Origin: Alistipes sp. CAG:831
GTDB taxonomy: Bacteria > Bacteroidota > Bacteroidia > Bacteroidales > UBA932
Direction of reading: 5' to 3'
DNA length: 64,000 nt
Assembly (NCBI GenBank): GCA_000432775.1
Contig: HF990410.1
Coordinates: 67,148-131,147, forward strand
The stretch's first letter is position 1. Every line of letters begins with the position of its first letter. The position numbers were made by a program, and so were the translations under genes. The notes below the pieces were generated by a model. The model did no database searches, was not told the origin of the DNA, and was given only the letters and a program-made list of their open reading frames with translations. Below are positions 10,928-19,385 of the stretch, piece by piece.

Positions 10928-12835
10928 ATGAGAAAATATCCTGTTTTTTCAGTATTGACCTTGCTGGTGTCTCTGCTTGCTGTCTCATGCGGCAGCCGCG
11001 GAAGCGCCGGACTCAGGTATGATTTCGGGGACATCATCGATATAGTCCTGACACCGGATTCGACGGTCCGCAGGGCGGGATGCTTTACCGATGCCGGTTC
11101 CTGGATGGGATTTACCCTTCCGCAGAGAGACAGCCGGATCAACGGCTTCTGCGGACCTTTCAGCATAGAGCACCGTCTGTGGATGGCACAGGCGGCGGTA
11201 ACTGCCGGATTTGCAGGGGATGAAGGGGTGATGCAGCCCGACTCCCTGACGTATTTCCCGGGAGAGGTGTTCATGTCCTCATCCTCGGAGGCCGGCAGGA
11301 TGGAGCAGCGTATGGTGTTTGCGGACAGGACGACTGCCCTGCTGGCGGTGTCGGGGGATTCGGACGCCGGATTCGTGTTTGCCGGGAAGGGATGGAACAG
11401 CCGTGTGCGGCTGGGTATGCGGGAGAATACGGTGGTGGCGGAGCATCCTTCCGGAGAAACGGTGCTGCTGACTTTCAGCCCCGGAACGGAGGTCAGCTGC
11501 AGCGGGGACAACTATTCGGCACGTACTGCCGAAGGCTGCAGGAATACCTGGGTGGCGGTGTCATTCTGCTATGAGGGGGATGATGTGGAGGCGGTCAGGC
11601 AAGGTGCGGTTGCCATGTTAGGCGACCCTGAGCAGGTGGTGGAGTCCAACTTTGCCCGCTGGGAGGGGTATCTGAGCCGTGTCCTGCGGGACGACATGCC
11701 CCATGAGTACGACCGTGTCGCGGTCAAATCCGTAGTGACCCTGATCTCCAACTGGAGGGCTGCCCGCGGGGACCTTTTCCACGAGGGAGTGATACCGAGC
11801 CACTCCGTTACCTATTTTACCGGATTCTGGGCATGGGACAGCTGGCGGTTCTCGGCGGCCCTGGCCCGGTTTGCCCCGGAGCTGGCCCGGAACAATATCA
11901 GGGCCATGTTCGACTATCAGCTGCCGGACGGAATGGTCATCGACTGCATCTACACTGACAGCCGCTGGAACAATGCCCGCGACAGCAAGCCGCCTCTTGC
12001 CTGCTGGGCCGTGGATGAGATATTTGCCTACAATCAGGATACGGCCTTTGTCCGGGAGATGTATCCCAAGCTGCTGAGCTACTACAAATGGTGGTTTGCC
12101 AAGCGGGACCACAACGGCAACGGCATGTGCGAGTTCGGCTCTACCGACGGCACTCTCGAGGCGGCCGGCTGGGAGAGCGGTATGGACAACGCGATACGTT
12201 TCGACGGGGCATCCATGCTGCGCAACGGGCCGGATGCCTGGAGCCTTGACCAGGAGAGCGTGGACCTGAATGCCTACCTGGCCTTCGAGGCCCGGCTGCT
12301 CAGGAAGTTTGCGGCCCTGATCGGGGAGGAGTTCGATGCTCCGGATTACAGTGCGGATGTGGCGGATTATTTCTTCGATGAGGAGATAGGGTATTTCTGC
12401 GACAGGAAGATTGCGGACGGCAGCTTTATAGCCGAGCCGGCCTGCGAGGGATATACCCCGTTCTGGGTCCGGATTGCCTCGGACGAGCAGATGTCCCGGG
12501 CCTTGAAACTGCTGACCGATACGTCCAAATTCTCCACCTATATTCCTTTTCCTACGGCTGCCGCCGACAATCCCAAATGCTCTCCCGACGGTTACTGGCG
12601 CGGCCCCATCTGGCTAGACCAGACCTATCAGGCTATCCGCGGACTGCGCAACTACGGATACGGGGATCTGGCCGACGAGTACACCCGTCAGGTATTCGAC
12701 CGCTGTGACGGCCTTACCGGAGACGCTCCCATCCATGAGAACTACGGGACGCACACCGGAGAGCGGCTGCAGGCCTCCCATTTCAGCTGGAGTGCCTCGC
12801 ATCTGCTGATGATGTATGAGGATTACGGGAAGTAG
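10928..12835 (+). CDS. GH63-like glucosidase lipoprotein
   Basis: A 635-residue protein with an SPII signal ending LAVSC, so it is probably membrane-anchored. The (alpha/alpha)6-barrel half shows motifs of the GH63/MGH clan: FWAWDSWRFSAAL with the likely acid Asp, AGWESGMDNA, SLDQESVDLNAYL, GYWRGPIWLDQTYQAIRGL, and APIHENYGTHTGE with the likely base Glu. The nearest characterised type is E. coli YgjK, an alpha-glucosidase. Substrate is unknown. Coupled to the upstream beta-galactosidase, it suggests breakdown of a galactosyl-glucose glycan. A GH37/GH15-like relative is the alternative. Confidence 0.82.
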   Translation: MRKYPVFSVLTLLVSLLAVSCGSRGSAGLRYDFGDIIDIVLTPDSTVRRAGCFTDAGSWMGFTLPQRDSRINGFCGPFSIEHRLWMAQAAVTAGFAGDEGVMQPDSLTYFPGEVFMSSSSEAGRMEQRMVFADRTTALLAVSGDSDAGFVFAGKGWNSRVRLGMRENTVVAEHPSGETVLLTFSPGTEVSCSGDNYSARTAEGCRNTWVAVSFCYEGDDVEAVRQGAVAMLGDPEQVVESNFARWEGYLSRVLRDDMPHEYDRVAVKSVVTLISNWRAARGDLFHEGVIPSHSVTYFTGFWAWDSWRFSAALARFAPELARNNIRAMFDYQLPDGMVIDCIYTDSRWNNARDSKPPLACWAVDEIFAYNQDTAFVREMYPKLLSYYKWWFAKRDHNGNGMCEFGSTDGTLEAAGWESGMDNAIRFDGASMLRNGPDAWSLDQESVDLNAYLAFEARLLRKFAALIGEEFDAPDYSADVADYFFDEEIGYFCDRKIADGSFIAEPACEGYTPFWVRIASDEQMSRALKLLTDTSKFSTYIPFPTAAADNPKCSPDGYWRGPIWLDQTYQAIRGLRNYGYGDLADEYTRQVFDRCDGLTGDAPIHENYGTHTGERLQASHFSWSASHLLMMYEDYGK

Positions 12836-12889
12836 CGGAATTTTTCATTTTATCTGTCACGTTCGGGGGCGGTTATCCGTCTATGCAGT

Positions 12890-13384
12890 ATGAATTCGGA
12901 ATTCACAAGTGCAGTAGAGGGAAACCGCAGACGCATGCTTGTGCTCGTGCGGGGTATTGTCGGAGACGGTGCCTTGGCCGAGGATATAGTGCAGGATGCA
13001 GTCCTGGCCTATCTGCAGGCGGCTTCTGGCGGGAAAAATGTCAGCTGTCCCGGGGCCTGGCTGATGAAGGTGGCCCGGAACAGGGCGCTGGATGCGGTCA
13101 GGTCGGCGGGTTACAGCAGGACATCAGGGCTGGAGGCGGCGTGGAGGCAGGACAGCGGGGAGAATATCGAGCTGCACTTGGGAATGAGGGAGCGGGTTGC
13201 GCAGGTGCGGGCGGTCGTGCAGGAACTTCCGGAGCAGCAGCGCTCGGCGTTTATTCTCAGGGATGTGCTGGGTTATGAGACGGATGAGATAGCGGAGATA
13301 ATAGGATGCGCCGGGGACAATGTCCGGCAGCTGCTGAGCCGGGCGCGGAAGCGGATAAGACAGTATCTGTTGGAAAATGAATAA
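12890..13384 (+). CDS. ECF-type RNA polymerase sigma factor
   Basis: A 164-residue sigma-70 family protein with region 2 (DGALAEDIVQDAVLAYL and WLMKVARNRALDAVR) and region 4 (LPEQQRSAFILRDVLGYETDEIAEI followed by VRQLLSRARKRIRQYL). Regions 1.1 and 3 are absent, as expected for ECF factors. The ATG at 12890 is chosen over an out-of-frame ATG at 12883. It is the first gene of a tight four-gene unit in which the next product carries a single membrane segment, so that product is probably its anti-sigma factor. Confidence 0.93.
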   Translation: MNSEFTSAVEGNRRRMLVLVRGIVGDGALAEDIVQDAVLAYLQAASGGKNVSCPGAWLMKVARNRALDAVRSAGYSRTSGLEAAWRQDSGENIELHLGMRERVAQVRAVVQELPEQQRSAFILRDVLGYETDEIAEIIGCAGDNVRQLLSRARKRIRQYLLENE

Positions 13385-13386
13385 TT

Positions 13387-13908
13387 ATGAGCAATATGAA
13401 GGACAATGAGTTGAGACAATTGCTGGACCTCTGGCTCGAGGGCAGTTCTACCCTTGAACAGGAGGAACGGCTGCGCAGGAGATTCCTTTCGGGGAAGGTG
13501 CCGGCGGACTTGGAGAAATACCGGCCGCTTTTCGGGTATATCGCTCAGGAGCGGGCTGCTGCGGGAGTTGCCGCTGCGGATGGACGGATGTCCCGCCGCA
13601 GGAGGGTGCTGCGCACAGTGGTGTCCGTGACTGCCGCCGCGGCGGTGCTGGCTGGCGCCGGAGTGCTGGTTTTTGACGGCGGGCGTTTCCAGGGCGGTGC
13701 CTCCGGACTGCGCCTGACTGTAGGCGGCCGTTCCGTGGCGGACGAGGCCCTGGCGGTGGAGATTGTGGACCGGGAGCTGGCGCGGCTGGGGGATGTGCAG
13801 GCGGCATTGGACCTGAGCATGGACGTTCTGAGGGAGGCAGCCCGGGTGCGGGATTCGACCATGAGCGTGCTGGAAGATAGAATGGTATTGGACTTTAAAA
13901 TCAAATAG
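13387..13908 (+). CDS. single-pass membrane protein, likely anti-sigma factor
   Basis: A 173-residue protein starting 2 bp after the sigma gene. About 65 N-terminal residues (LRQLLDLWLEGSSTLEQEERLRRRFL, EKYRPLF) would be cytoplasmic, then basic RRRR and one transmembrane helix (about residues 75-95, VVSVTAAAAVLAGAGVLVF), then a roughly 80-residue periplasmic part. Gene position and topology fit an anti-sigma factor. There is no recognised zinc-binding HxxxCxxC anti-sigma motif, so the role is inferred from context. Confidence 0.7.
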   Translation: MSNMKDNELRQLLDLWLEGSSTLEQEERLRRRFLSGKVPADLEKYRPLFGYIAQERAAAGVAAADGRMSRRRRVLRTVVSVTAAAAVLAGAGVLVFDGGRFQGGASGLRLTVGGRSVADEALAVEIVDRELARLGDVQAALDLSMDVLREAARVRDSTMSVLEDRMVLDFKIK

Positions 13909-13910
13909 AT

Positions 13911-14366
13911 ATGAAGAGAGTACTGATAACACTTGCGCTTGCCGCTGTGTCCCTGCTGTGCGCCCGTGCCCAGTCGATGGACAGCCTGATAGAGAAATAT
14001 GCCTATCAGAAGTCGGCGGTGACGGTCACCATGCCGGAGCAGATACTGAAAAAGATGGCGCGGAGGGACAACAATGACCTGCTCCGCAAGCTTACGGAGA
14101 TAAAAATCATCAGCATTTCGGGTTCTGACGGCAATTGTCTGAGGGACAGGTTTCTCGAGGATGCGCGTCGGCTGACGGCCCGGTATGAGGTGCTCTTCTC
14201 GGTCAGCAATGCCGGCAGGTGGGTGTCGGCCTATATCGACGGACACTGCCGGGAGGCGATAACGCTGTCGAGCGATGATGAGGCGGTGACCCTGCTGTAT
14301 ATGAGGGGCGATATCGATGATGATATGCAGGATGCCCTGCTCAGCAACAAGATACGGATTAAATAA
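13911..14366 (+). CDS. small exported DUF4252-like protein
   Basis: A 151-residue protein with a signal peptide ending LLCARAQ. The mature part is mixed alpha/beta (KIISISGSDGNCLRDRFLEDARRL, then EAITLSSDDEAVTLLYMRGDI) and resembles the DUF4252 family often found next to ECF sigma/anti-sigma pairs in Bacteroidales. Function is not known. It starts 2 bp after the membrane protein gene and is followed 19 bp later by a predicted outer-membrane protein, so it is probably part of the sigma factor's envelope regulon. Confidence 0.7.
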   Translation: MKRVLITLALAAVSLLCARAQSMDSLIEKYAYQKSAVTVTMPEQILKKMARRDNNDLLRKLTEIKIISISGSDGNCLRDRFLEDARRLTARYEVLFSVSNAGRWVSAYIDGHCREAITLSSDDEAVTLLYMRGDIDDDMQDALLSNKIRIK

Positions 14367-14385
14367 CTTAAAGAAGGAACAAGAT

Positions 14386-15147
14386 ATGAGAAAGATTATG
14401 ATTTTTGCAGCCGCTGCGGCCGGCCTGCTGGTAATCCTGCCGCGTGTCTCTTACGCACAGGCCGATATCGAGATAGGCAAGACGACCATACGCCTCCAGT
14501 CCCCGGTGAAAGTATATGACAAAAGCGATGATGACCGGCACAGCAGAGGCTACTGGCATAGAAGTTACGTGGATGTGTTCGCCGGTTTCAGCTTTCCGGT
14601 GGAGGGCTGCAGCTATGAGGATACTCCGCAGATGCCGGTCAAGTACGGCAACAGCTTTGAGATAACCGTCGGAGCCAAGCAGTGGTACCGCCCGGCAAGA
14701 CACTATGCGTTCGGAATATCGGTCCAGTACACGCATTATGATTACCGTGCCAGGAACGGACTGGCCGTCTCAGGAGCAATAGCCCCGTATCCGGTGGGAA
14801 TGAATATCTACCGCGAGATATTCAAGACCGACAACATAGGTCTGGGAATATATAACCGTTTCTTCTTCTCCCGCAGTTACTCTTCTGTGTTCATCGACAT
14901 AGGGGCCTACGGGGACTGGGCCTTCAGCCGTCAGTACAAGATCCGCTATTATTCCGGTGAGTCGAAGGAGGCGGACCATTACCGTGACGGCGGCAAGTTC
15001 CTGCCTCTGCAGGGCGGTGTCTACGGAGCTGTGGGCATGGGTGCATTCTCGCTCTACTGCAAGTACCGCTTCACCCATCTCTTCGACCATTCGGAGCTGC
15101 CGATGGAGCCGCCCCGCCTGCAGATCGGGCTGATGATTGCGATTTAA
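14386..15147 (+). CDS. predicted outer-membrane beta-barrel protein
   Basis: The start is ATG 14386 (MRKIMIFAAAAAGLL), after AAGAAGGAAC and giving a clean signal peptide ending SYAQA; the frame opens further upstream, but that part overlaps the previous gene. The 253-residue product alternates aromatic and polar residues (YHYDYRAR, SVFIDIGAYGDWAFS, GAFSLYCKYRFTHLF), as in small outer-membrane barrels. No specific family is recognised. As the last gene of the sigma operon it may be the envelope component that the sigma factor monitors or controls. The stop overlaps the convergent WYL gene by 4 bp. Confidence 0.7.
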   Translation: MRKIMIFAAAAAGLLVILPRVSYAQADIEIGKTTIRLQSPVKVYDKSDDDRHSRGYWHRSYVDVFAGFSFPVEGCSYEDTPQMPVKYGNSFEITVGAKQWYRPARHYAFGISVQYTHYDYRARNGLAVSGAIAPYPVGMNIYREIFKTDNIGLGIYNRFFFSRSYSSVFIDIGAYGDWAFSRQYKIRYYSGESKEADHYRDGGKFLPLQGGVYGAVGMGAFSLYCKYRFTHLFDHSELPMEPPRLQIGLMIAI

Positions 15148-16067
15148 CGGCCGGGACTCTCCTGATAGCGGGAGGCGATTCTCTGCACGGTGCAGCGGAT
15201 TTCCTCCCGGAGTGAGGCGGGGGAAATGACTTCCAGCTGGTCCATGCGGGAGAGAATGGTGCTGTAGAAGTCCCAGGTGGGGCGGAAGCGGTATTCGAAG
15301 ACAGCACATTCTTCGTCTGGATCTGTTGCGACCTCTTTCTGGCTGTGGTGCAGGGGGAGGGAGCGCAGATAGCGGACCTGGAGGCCGTAGGCTCTGATGA
15401 GGATGGTGGTCATGGGGATGTTGCTGTCAGTGGAGATGCCGCAGAAGTCGGCGAAGTAGCCCTGGGGGTCGAAGTCTGCGGGATATTCGAAGGTCTCGTT
15501 CATGGCGGTCAGTCCGATGATGCGGTCCAGGGCAAATGTGCGCATGGCGTCCCTCTCACGGCAGTATCCGCAGACGTACCATCTCTGGTTGAAGAGCTTG
15601 AGGCACCAGGGCTGTACGGTGTAGGTTTCCGGTCTGTCGTACCAGTAACTGCCGTGGACTATCTCCAGCCACTTATTTGCCTGCATGGCGTCGATGATGG
15701 GGGTGAGGTGCTTCTGCCCGGAGGGTACGTTCTCCAGGAGGATGCGGTCGCGGATGCCCTTGCTCTCGCTGATGATGTTCCTGACAGTGAAAGTATTGAG
15801 CAGCCATGAGCGGGTAGTGCTGTTCTCCAGGTCTTCAGGGTTCTCGATGTAGTAGTGGTAGCCGCCGACCCGCCTGCACTCGATATTGATGTCAAATGCC
15901 TGCTGTATGGCTTCCTTCCAGTTGTTGAATGTCCGGCGCGGGATGTCCGCACCGTCGTAGAGAGGCGACATAGCCCATTTCTCATTGATTTCCCTGAGTG
16001 TGATGCGGCCCGCGCGGTGAATCGTATCCACGAGCCAGATGTACTTGTCGAATAGGTCTTTAGTCAT
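15144..16067 (-). CDS. WYL-domain transcriptional regulator
   Basis: A 307-residue regulator. The N-terminal winged-helix part (KYIWLVDTIHRAGRITLREINEKW) is followed by a WYL domain (GSYWYDRPETYTVQPWCLKLFNQRWYVCGYC, with RTFALDRI) and a WCX-like C-terminus. WYL domains bind nucleic-acid or nucleotide ligands and often control defence or DNA-damage genes. The start is ATG 16067; an earlier in-frame ATG at 16091 lies inside the -7 element and is rejected. It diverges from the DUF234 ATPase gene, which makes that gene a possible target. Confidence 0.9.
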   Translation of the reverse strand: MTKDLFDKYIWLVDTIHRAGRITLREINEKWAMSPLYDGADIPRRTFNNWKEAIQQAFDINIECRRVGGYHYYIENPEDLENSTTRSWLLNTFTVRNIISESKGIRDRILLENVPSGQKHLTPIIDAMQANKWLEIVHGSYWYDRPETYTVQPWCLKLFNQRWYVCGYCRERDAMRTFALDRIIGLTAMNETFEYPADFDPQGYFADFCGISTDSNIPMTTILIRAYGLQVRYLRSLPLHHSQKEVATDPDEECAVFEYRFRPTWDFYSTILSRMDQLEVISPASLREEIRCTVQRIASRYQESPGR

Positions 16068-16088
16068 GGTATTACGTTTTATTTTGTG

Positions 16089-16128
16089 CAAAAGTAGTGA
16101 AAACTTGTGAAAAATCGTGGCACAAGTT
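16089..16128 (-). promoter_or_regulatory. WYL promoter with adjoining inverted repeat
   Basis: On the minus strand 16096-16089 reads TACTTTTG, a TAnnTTTG element with a leader of about 15 nt. Immediately upstream lies a perfect inverted repeat AACTTGTG (16102-16109) - N11 - CACAAGTT (16121-16128), placed where RNA polymerase would bind. It looks like an operator, possibly for autoregulation by the WYL protein. Confidence 0.6.
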
Positions 16129-16147
16129 TCTCAGAATGCAGATAAAT

Positions 16148-16189
16148 TTTGTATTATGCATTTGAATCATTATGTTTGCAGTGCATAAT
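16148..16189 (+). promoter_or_regulatory. promoter of the DUF234 ATPase gene with inverted repeat
   Basis: TTTG at 16148-16151, 19 bp, then TATGTTTG at 16171-16178: a near-ideal Bacteroidota promoter. A 9-bp inverted repeat, TATTATGCA (16152-16160) and TGCATAATA (16182-16190), brackets the -7 element, so a bound regulator would block initiation. The leader is about 14 nt. Confidence 0.65.
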
Positions 16190-16198
16190 AAATAGCAT

Positions 16199-17572
16199 AT
16201 GGAATTTGTCGACAGAATCGCAGAAACAGCACGTCTTAAGGCCGCTCTTGCCGGGGAACGGTCTGCATTGGTCGTGATGTATGGCCGCAGAAGACTGGGT
16301 AAGTCAACACTTATTAAAAGGGTGTTGTCTGAAGGGGATGTTTATTTTCTCGCTGACCGTTCTGAAGGGCAGCATCAGAGATTGTTGCTGGCTAAAGTAA
16401 TTGCGCAGGTGTTCCCGGATTTCGACAAACTGACATATCCGGATTGGGAGTCTCTGTTCCGTGCGGTCAATTACCGGACAGACAGGCGTTTCACCCTGTG
16501 TCTGGATGAGTTTCCGTATATTGTGGAACAATCTCCGGAGTTGCCGTCAGTGCTGCAGAAACTGGTAGATGAAAAGCAGCTGAAGTATAATTTGGTACTT
16601 TGCGGCTCATCGCAGAATATGATGTACGGGCTGTTTCTCGATTCCTCAGCGCCTCTTTATGGCAGGGCGGATGAGATTATAAGGCTCACGCCTATACGTT
16701 TGCCATATCTTCAGGAGGCATTGCGCCTCGATGCGGTGAGTGCCGTTGAAGAATATTCAGTATGGGGAGGTGTGCCGCGTTATTGGGAACTAAGAGAGAA
16801 CAGGAGATCACTTGACGATGCTCTGTGGCACAATATACTTTCTGTCAATGGTGTGCTTTATGAAGAACCAGTGAAACTTTTCCAGGACGATGTAAAGGAT
16901 ATCGTCAAGACTTCGACGATAATGTCGTATGTCGGTGCCGGTGCAAACCGTCTTTCAGAGATTGCATCACGGTGCGGTGAGCCTGCAACTAATCTGTCAC
17001 GTCCATTGAAGAAACTTGTAGATCTCGGATTTTTAGAAAAGGATGTCCCGTTCGGGATGGATGAGAAGAATGCAAAGAAAAGTCTCTACAAGATAGCCGA
17101 TCCGTTTATGGCATTCTACTATCAGTTTGTGGTTCCGTACCGCTCGTTTATAGAGCTTGACCGCCGTCTGCCCATAGAGCAGGCTTTGTGTGCCCGTTTC
17201 CAGGAGTATGTAAGTATGCAGTGGGAAAAACTTTGCAGGGAAGCTGTGACAGGAAATATTATGGAAGGAGTGCTTTATGGCAGGGCAAGACGCTGGTGGG
17301 GCTCTGTCCTCAATGAGCACGGGAAACCTGAGCAGATCGAGTTCGACGTGATGGCTGAGTCCATGGATAAGAAATGTCTGCTGGTCGGTGAATGTAAATG
17401 GACGGCCCGGGAGAATGGCAGACAGCTTGCCGCAGAACTTCTCCGCAAAGCCGCCCTTCTGCCTTTTACAAAGGATTATACGGTTGTACCGGTGCTTTTC
17501 CTCAAAAATGAGCCCACGGATAATTCTGCGAATGTGATGCTGCCGCAGGATACCATCAGGCTGTCGAAATAG
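16199..17572 (+). CDS. AAA-type ATPase with DUF234 nuclease-like domain
   Basis: A 457-residue protein of the archaeal-type ATPase (ATPase_2) plus DUF234 family. The P-loop is GRRRLGKSTLIKR at about residues 28-40 and Walker B is FTLCLDEFPYIVE. A GSSQNMMYGL sensor-like motif and a winged-helix region (ANRLSEIASRCGEPATNLSRPLKKLVDLGFLEK) follow. The C-terminus carries a PD-(D/E)XK-like signature (EFDVMAES.., GECKW), so DNA cleavage or binding is possible. Cellular role is unknown; the family is often mobile and linked to conflict systems. It lies opposite the WYL regulator. Confidence 0.88.
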   Translation: MEFVDRIAETARLKAALAGERSALVVMYGRRRLGKSTLIKRVLSEGDVYFLADRSEGQHQRLLLAKVIAQVFPDFDKLTYPDWESLFRAVNYRTDRRFTLCLDEFPYIVEQSPELPSVLQKLVDEKQLKYNLVLCGSSQNMMYGLFLDSSAPLYGRADEIIRLTPIRLPYLQEALRLDAVSAVEEYSVWGGVPRYWELRENRRSLDDALWHNILSVNGVLYEEPVKLFQDDVKDIVKTSTIMSYVGAGANRLSEIASRCGEPATNLSRPLKKLVDLGFLEKDVPFGMDEKNAKKSLYKIADPFMAFYYQFVVPYRSFIELDRRLPIEQALCARFQEYVSMQWEKLCREAVTGNIMEGVLYGRARRWWGSVLNEHGKPEQIEFDVMAESMDKKCLLVGECKWTARENGRQLAAELLRKAALLPFTKDYTVVPVLFLKNEPTDNSANVMLPQDTIRLSK

Positions 17573-17630
17573 CGTATAGCCTGTTCCTGATTTCTCAAAG
17601 GTATCTCCTTAAATTATGAAATTTCAATAG

Positions 17631-17690
17631 TTGTGCTGTCGTGTTTCCTATGTGCGTGTGACCTTTGCGGCATAAAAGTAAAGGTGCGCT
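17631..17690 (+). repeat. conserved upstream module, copy A (before the first AAA+ gene)
   Basis: A 31-bp block at 17654-17684 contains GACCTTTG (a one-mismatch TAnnTTTG element) and the probable ribosome site AAAGTAAAGG. It is repeated at 23681-23711 (2 differences) and 27707-27737 (3 differences). A TTGTGCTG octamer lies upstream in each copy (here 17631-17638) at a variable distance. It probably acts as promoter plus translation start region. Confidence 0.75.
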
Positions 17691-19385
17691 ATGGAAAAGA
17701 ATCAAAACAGGACATCCGCGTTGCTGGAGGCAATGGAGAAAATAATGGAGCTGGGCAGGAACTCTGGGCTAAGTGCGGAATTCTATAAGAAAGCCGGACG
17801 TTATATCCGGGCAGTATCGTCAAAGTTGTCAATGACGCCGGTGCAGAGCGTGCTGTTGTCTGCATTTATCAATTCCATGACTGACAGCCGCATCCTCCTG
17901 AGCGGGCTGGCACAGTATTTCAATTGCAGTATGATCCGTATTATCAAGAATGTGAATGAGATAGATGATCTGGAACGGAGGAGATACATACGGTGCACCC
18001 ATGCCTCCAGGCAGAGATCCTACCGTGTGCCTCTGGAGGTTCTGGACGCACTGAAGGAGGACAGACCTTATGTGCCTGAGAGTTATGCCGGAATGTCCAT
18101 GGAACGTCTTGTCGCCGTACTTGGAGAAAAGTTTACCGACCTTGAGGAGGACGAACTGACCTACAAAGGTTTTCTGGAGGAAGTGGAAGCGCTTTTGGCA
18201 CAGAATAAGGAACTGGACTTTGTGAAGGCATTGAATAAATACGACTTGGAAGATGATGCGAGAGTTATGCTTTTGTTCCTCTGCCATAAGCGGATGAATG
18301 ACGATGATATCAGCATCTCCTGGTATCACTACCGCAATATCTATAAGGACAGGCTGGACGCACTGTATATGAAGAATTCCATGAAGGATGGGGATAATGA
18401 CCTTTTTACATACGGCCTGGTGGAACATTGTACCGAGGACGGGATTGCGGATACTTCCTGCGTTAGACTCACCGAGAGTGCGGTCGTGGAATTGTTCGGC
18501 CAGTTGAGAATGCCTTCAGGAAATGTCCGGAGCCGGCACCTTCTGCACCATACAAAGATAGCTGTCAAGGAACTTTTTTACGGGAGCCGGGCGTCTGCTC
18601 AGATTGAAGAGCTGACAAGACTGCTGGCACCGGGCACCTTCGATGATGTATGCGCCCGTCTCGCATCCAAAGGTATGCGCAAGGGCTTTCCATGCATCTT
18701 CTATGGACCTCCGGGAACAGGCAAAACAGAAACGGCTCTTCAGATAGCCAGGGAGACGGGACGGGACATTCTACAGGTGGAGGTCTCTCAATTACGGAGC
18801 AAGTGGGTGGGGGAGAGCGAGAAAAATGTCAAAGGCCTGTTTGACGGGTACCGGGCTATGGTGTCGCAGTCATCCTGTCCGGTGCCCATCCTCCTTTTCA
18901 ATGAGGCCGATGCCATCCTGAACCGTCGAAAGCAAGGGGCTGAGGGTGGGGTGGATAAAATGGAGAATGCGCTCCAGAATATTATCCTGCAGGAGATGGA
19001 ATCCCTCGAAGGCATTATGATAGCCACAACCAACCTTACCGGCAATATGGACCCGGCCTTCGAACGCCGTTTCCTCTATAAAGTAGAGTTCGGTCGTCCT
19101 TCTGCAGATGTCCGTGCCCGTATCTGGCAGTCCATGATGCCTTCATTGAATGCTGATAAAGCAATGGAACTGGCCTCCGACTACAATTTTTCAGGAGGGC
19201 AGATAGAGAATATCGCCCGTAAATGTTCCGTCGCCGAAGTCCTGTACGGAACTTTGGACTTTACACGTCTCAGGACTTTTTGCGAGACTGAAAGATTGGC
19301 CGTAATTGCATCTGATTCAAAGCGCAGAATTGGTTTTGCTGATGGTTGGAAGAAAATTACGCCCGATACTGGAAAATTTTGCTAA
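17691..19385 (+). CDS. AAA+ ATPase with N-terminal helical/winged-helix region (paralogue 1)
   Basis: A 564-residue protein. Residues 1 to about 300 are helical, with winged-helix-like parts (ILLSGLAQYFNCSMIRIIKNVNEIDDLERRRYI). A single AAA+ module follows: Walker A GPPGTGKTET (about 339), Walker B ILLFNEADAI (about 400, Asn replacing the first acidic residue), sensor ATTNL and arginine finger FERRF. The module resembles FtsH/Cdc48-class ATPases. Substrate and role are unknown. It is a diverged paralogue of the 700-residue gene at 27747 and shares its promoter module, so the pair may be co-regulated. Confidence 0.88.
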   Translation: MEKNQNRTSALLEAMEKIMELGRNSGLSAEFYKKAGRYIRAVSSKLSMTPVQSVLLSAFINSMTDSRILLSGLAQYFNCSMIRIIKNVNEIDDLERRRYIRCTHASRQRSYRVPLEVLDALKEDRPYVPESYAGMSMERLVAVLGEKFTDLEEDELTYKGFLEEVEALLAQNKELDFVKALNKYDLEDDARVMLLFLCHKRMNDDDISISWYHYRNIYKDRLDALYMKNSMKDGDNDLFTYGLVEHCTEDGIADTSCVRLTESAVVELFGQLRMPSGNVRSRHLLHHTKIAVKELFYGSRASAQIEELTRLLAPGTFDDVCARLASKGMRKGFPCIFYGPPGTGKTETALQIARETGRDILQVEVSQLRSKWVGESEKNVKGLFDGYRAMVSQSSCPVPILLFNEADAILNRRKQGAEGGVDKMENALQNIILQEMESLEGIMIATTNLTGNMDPAFERRFLYKVEFGRPSADVRARIWQSMMPSLNADKAMELASDYNFSGGQIENIARKCSVAEVLYGTLDFTRLRTFCETERLAVIASDSKRRIGFADGWKKITPDTGKFC

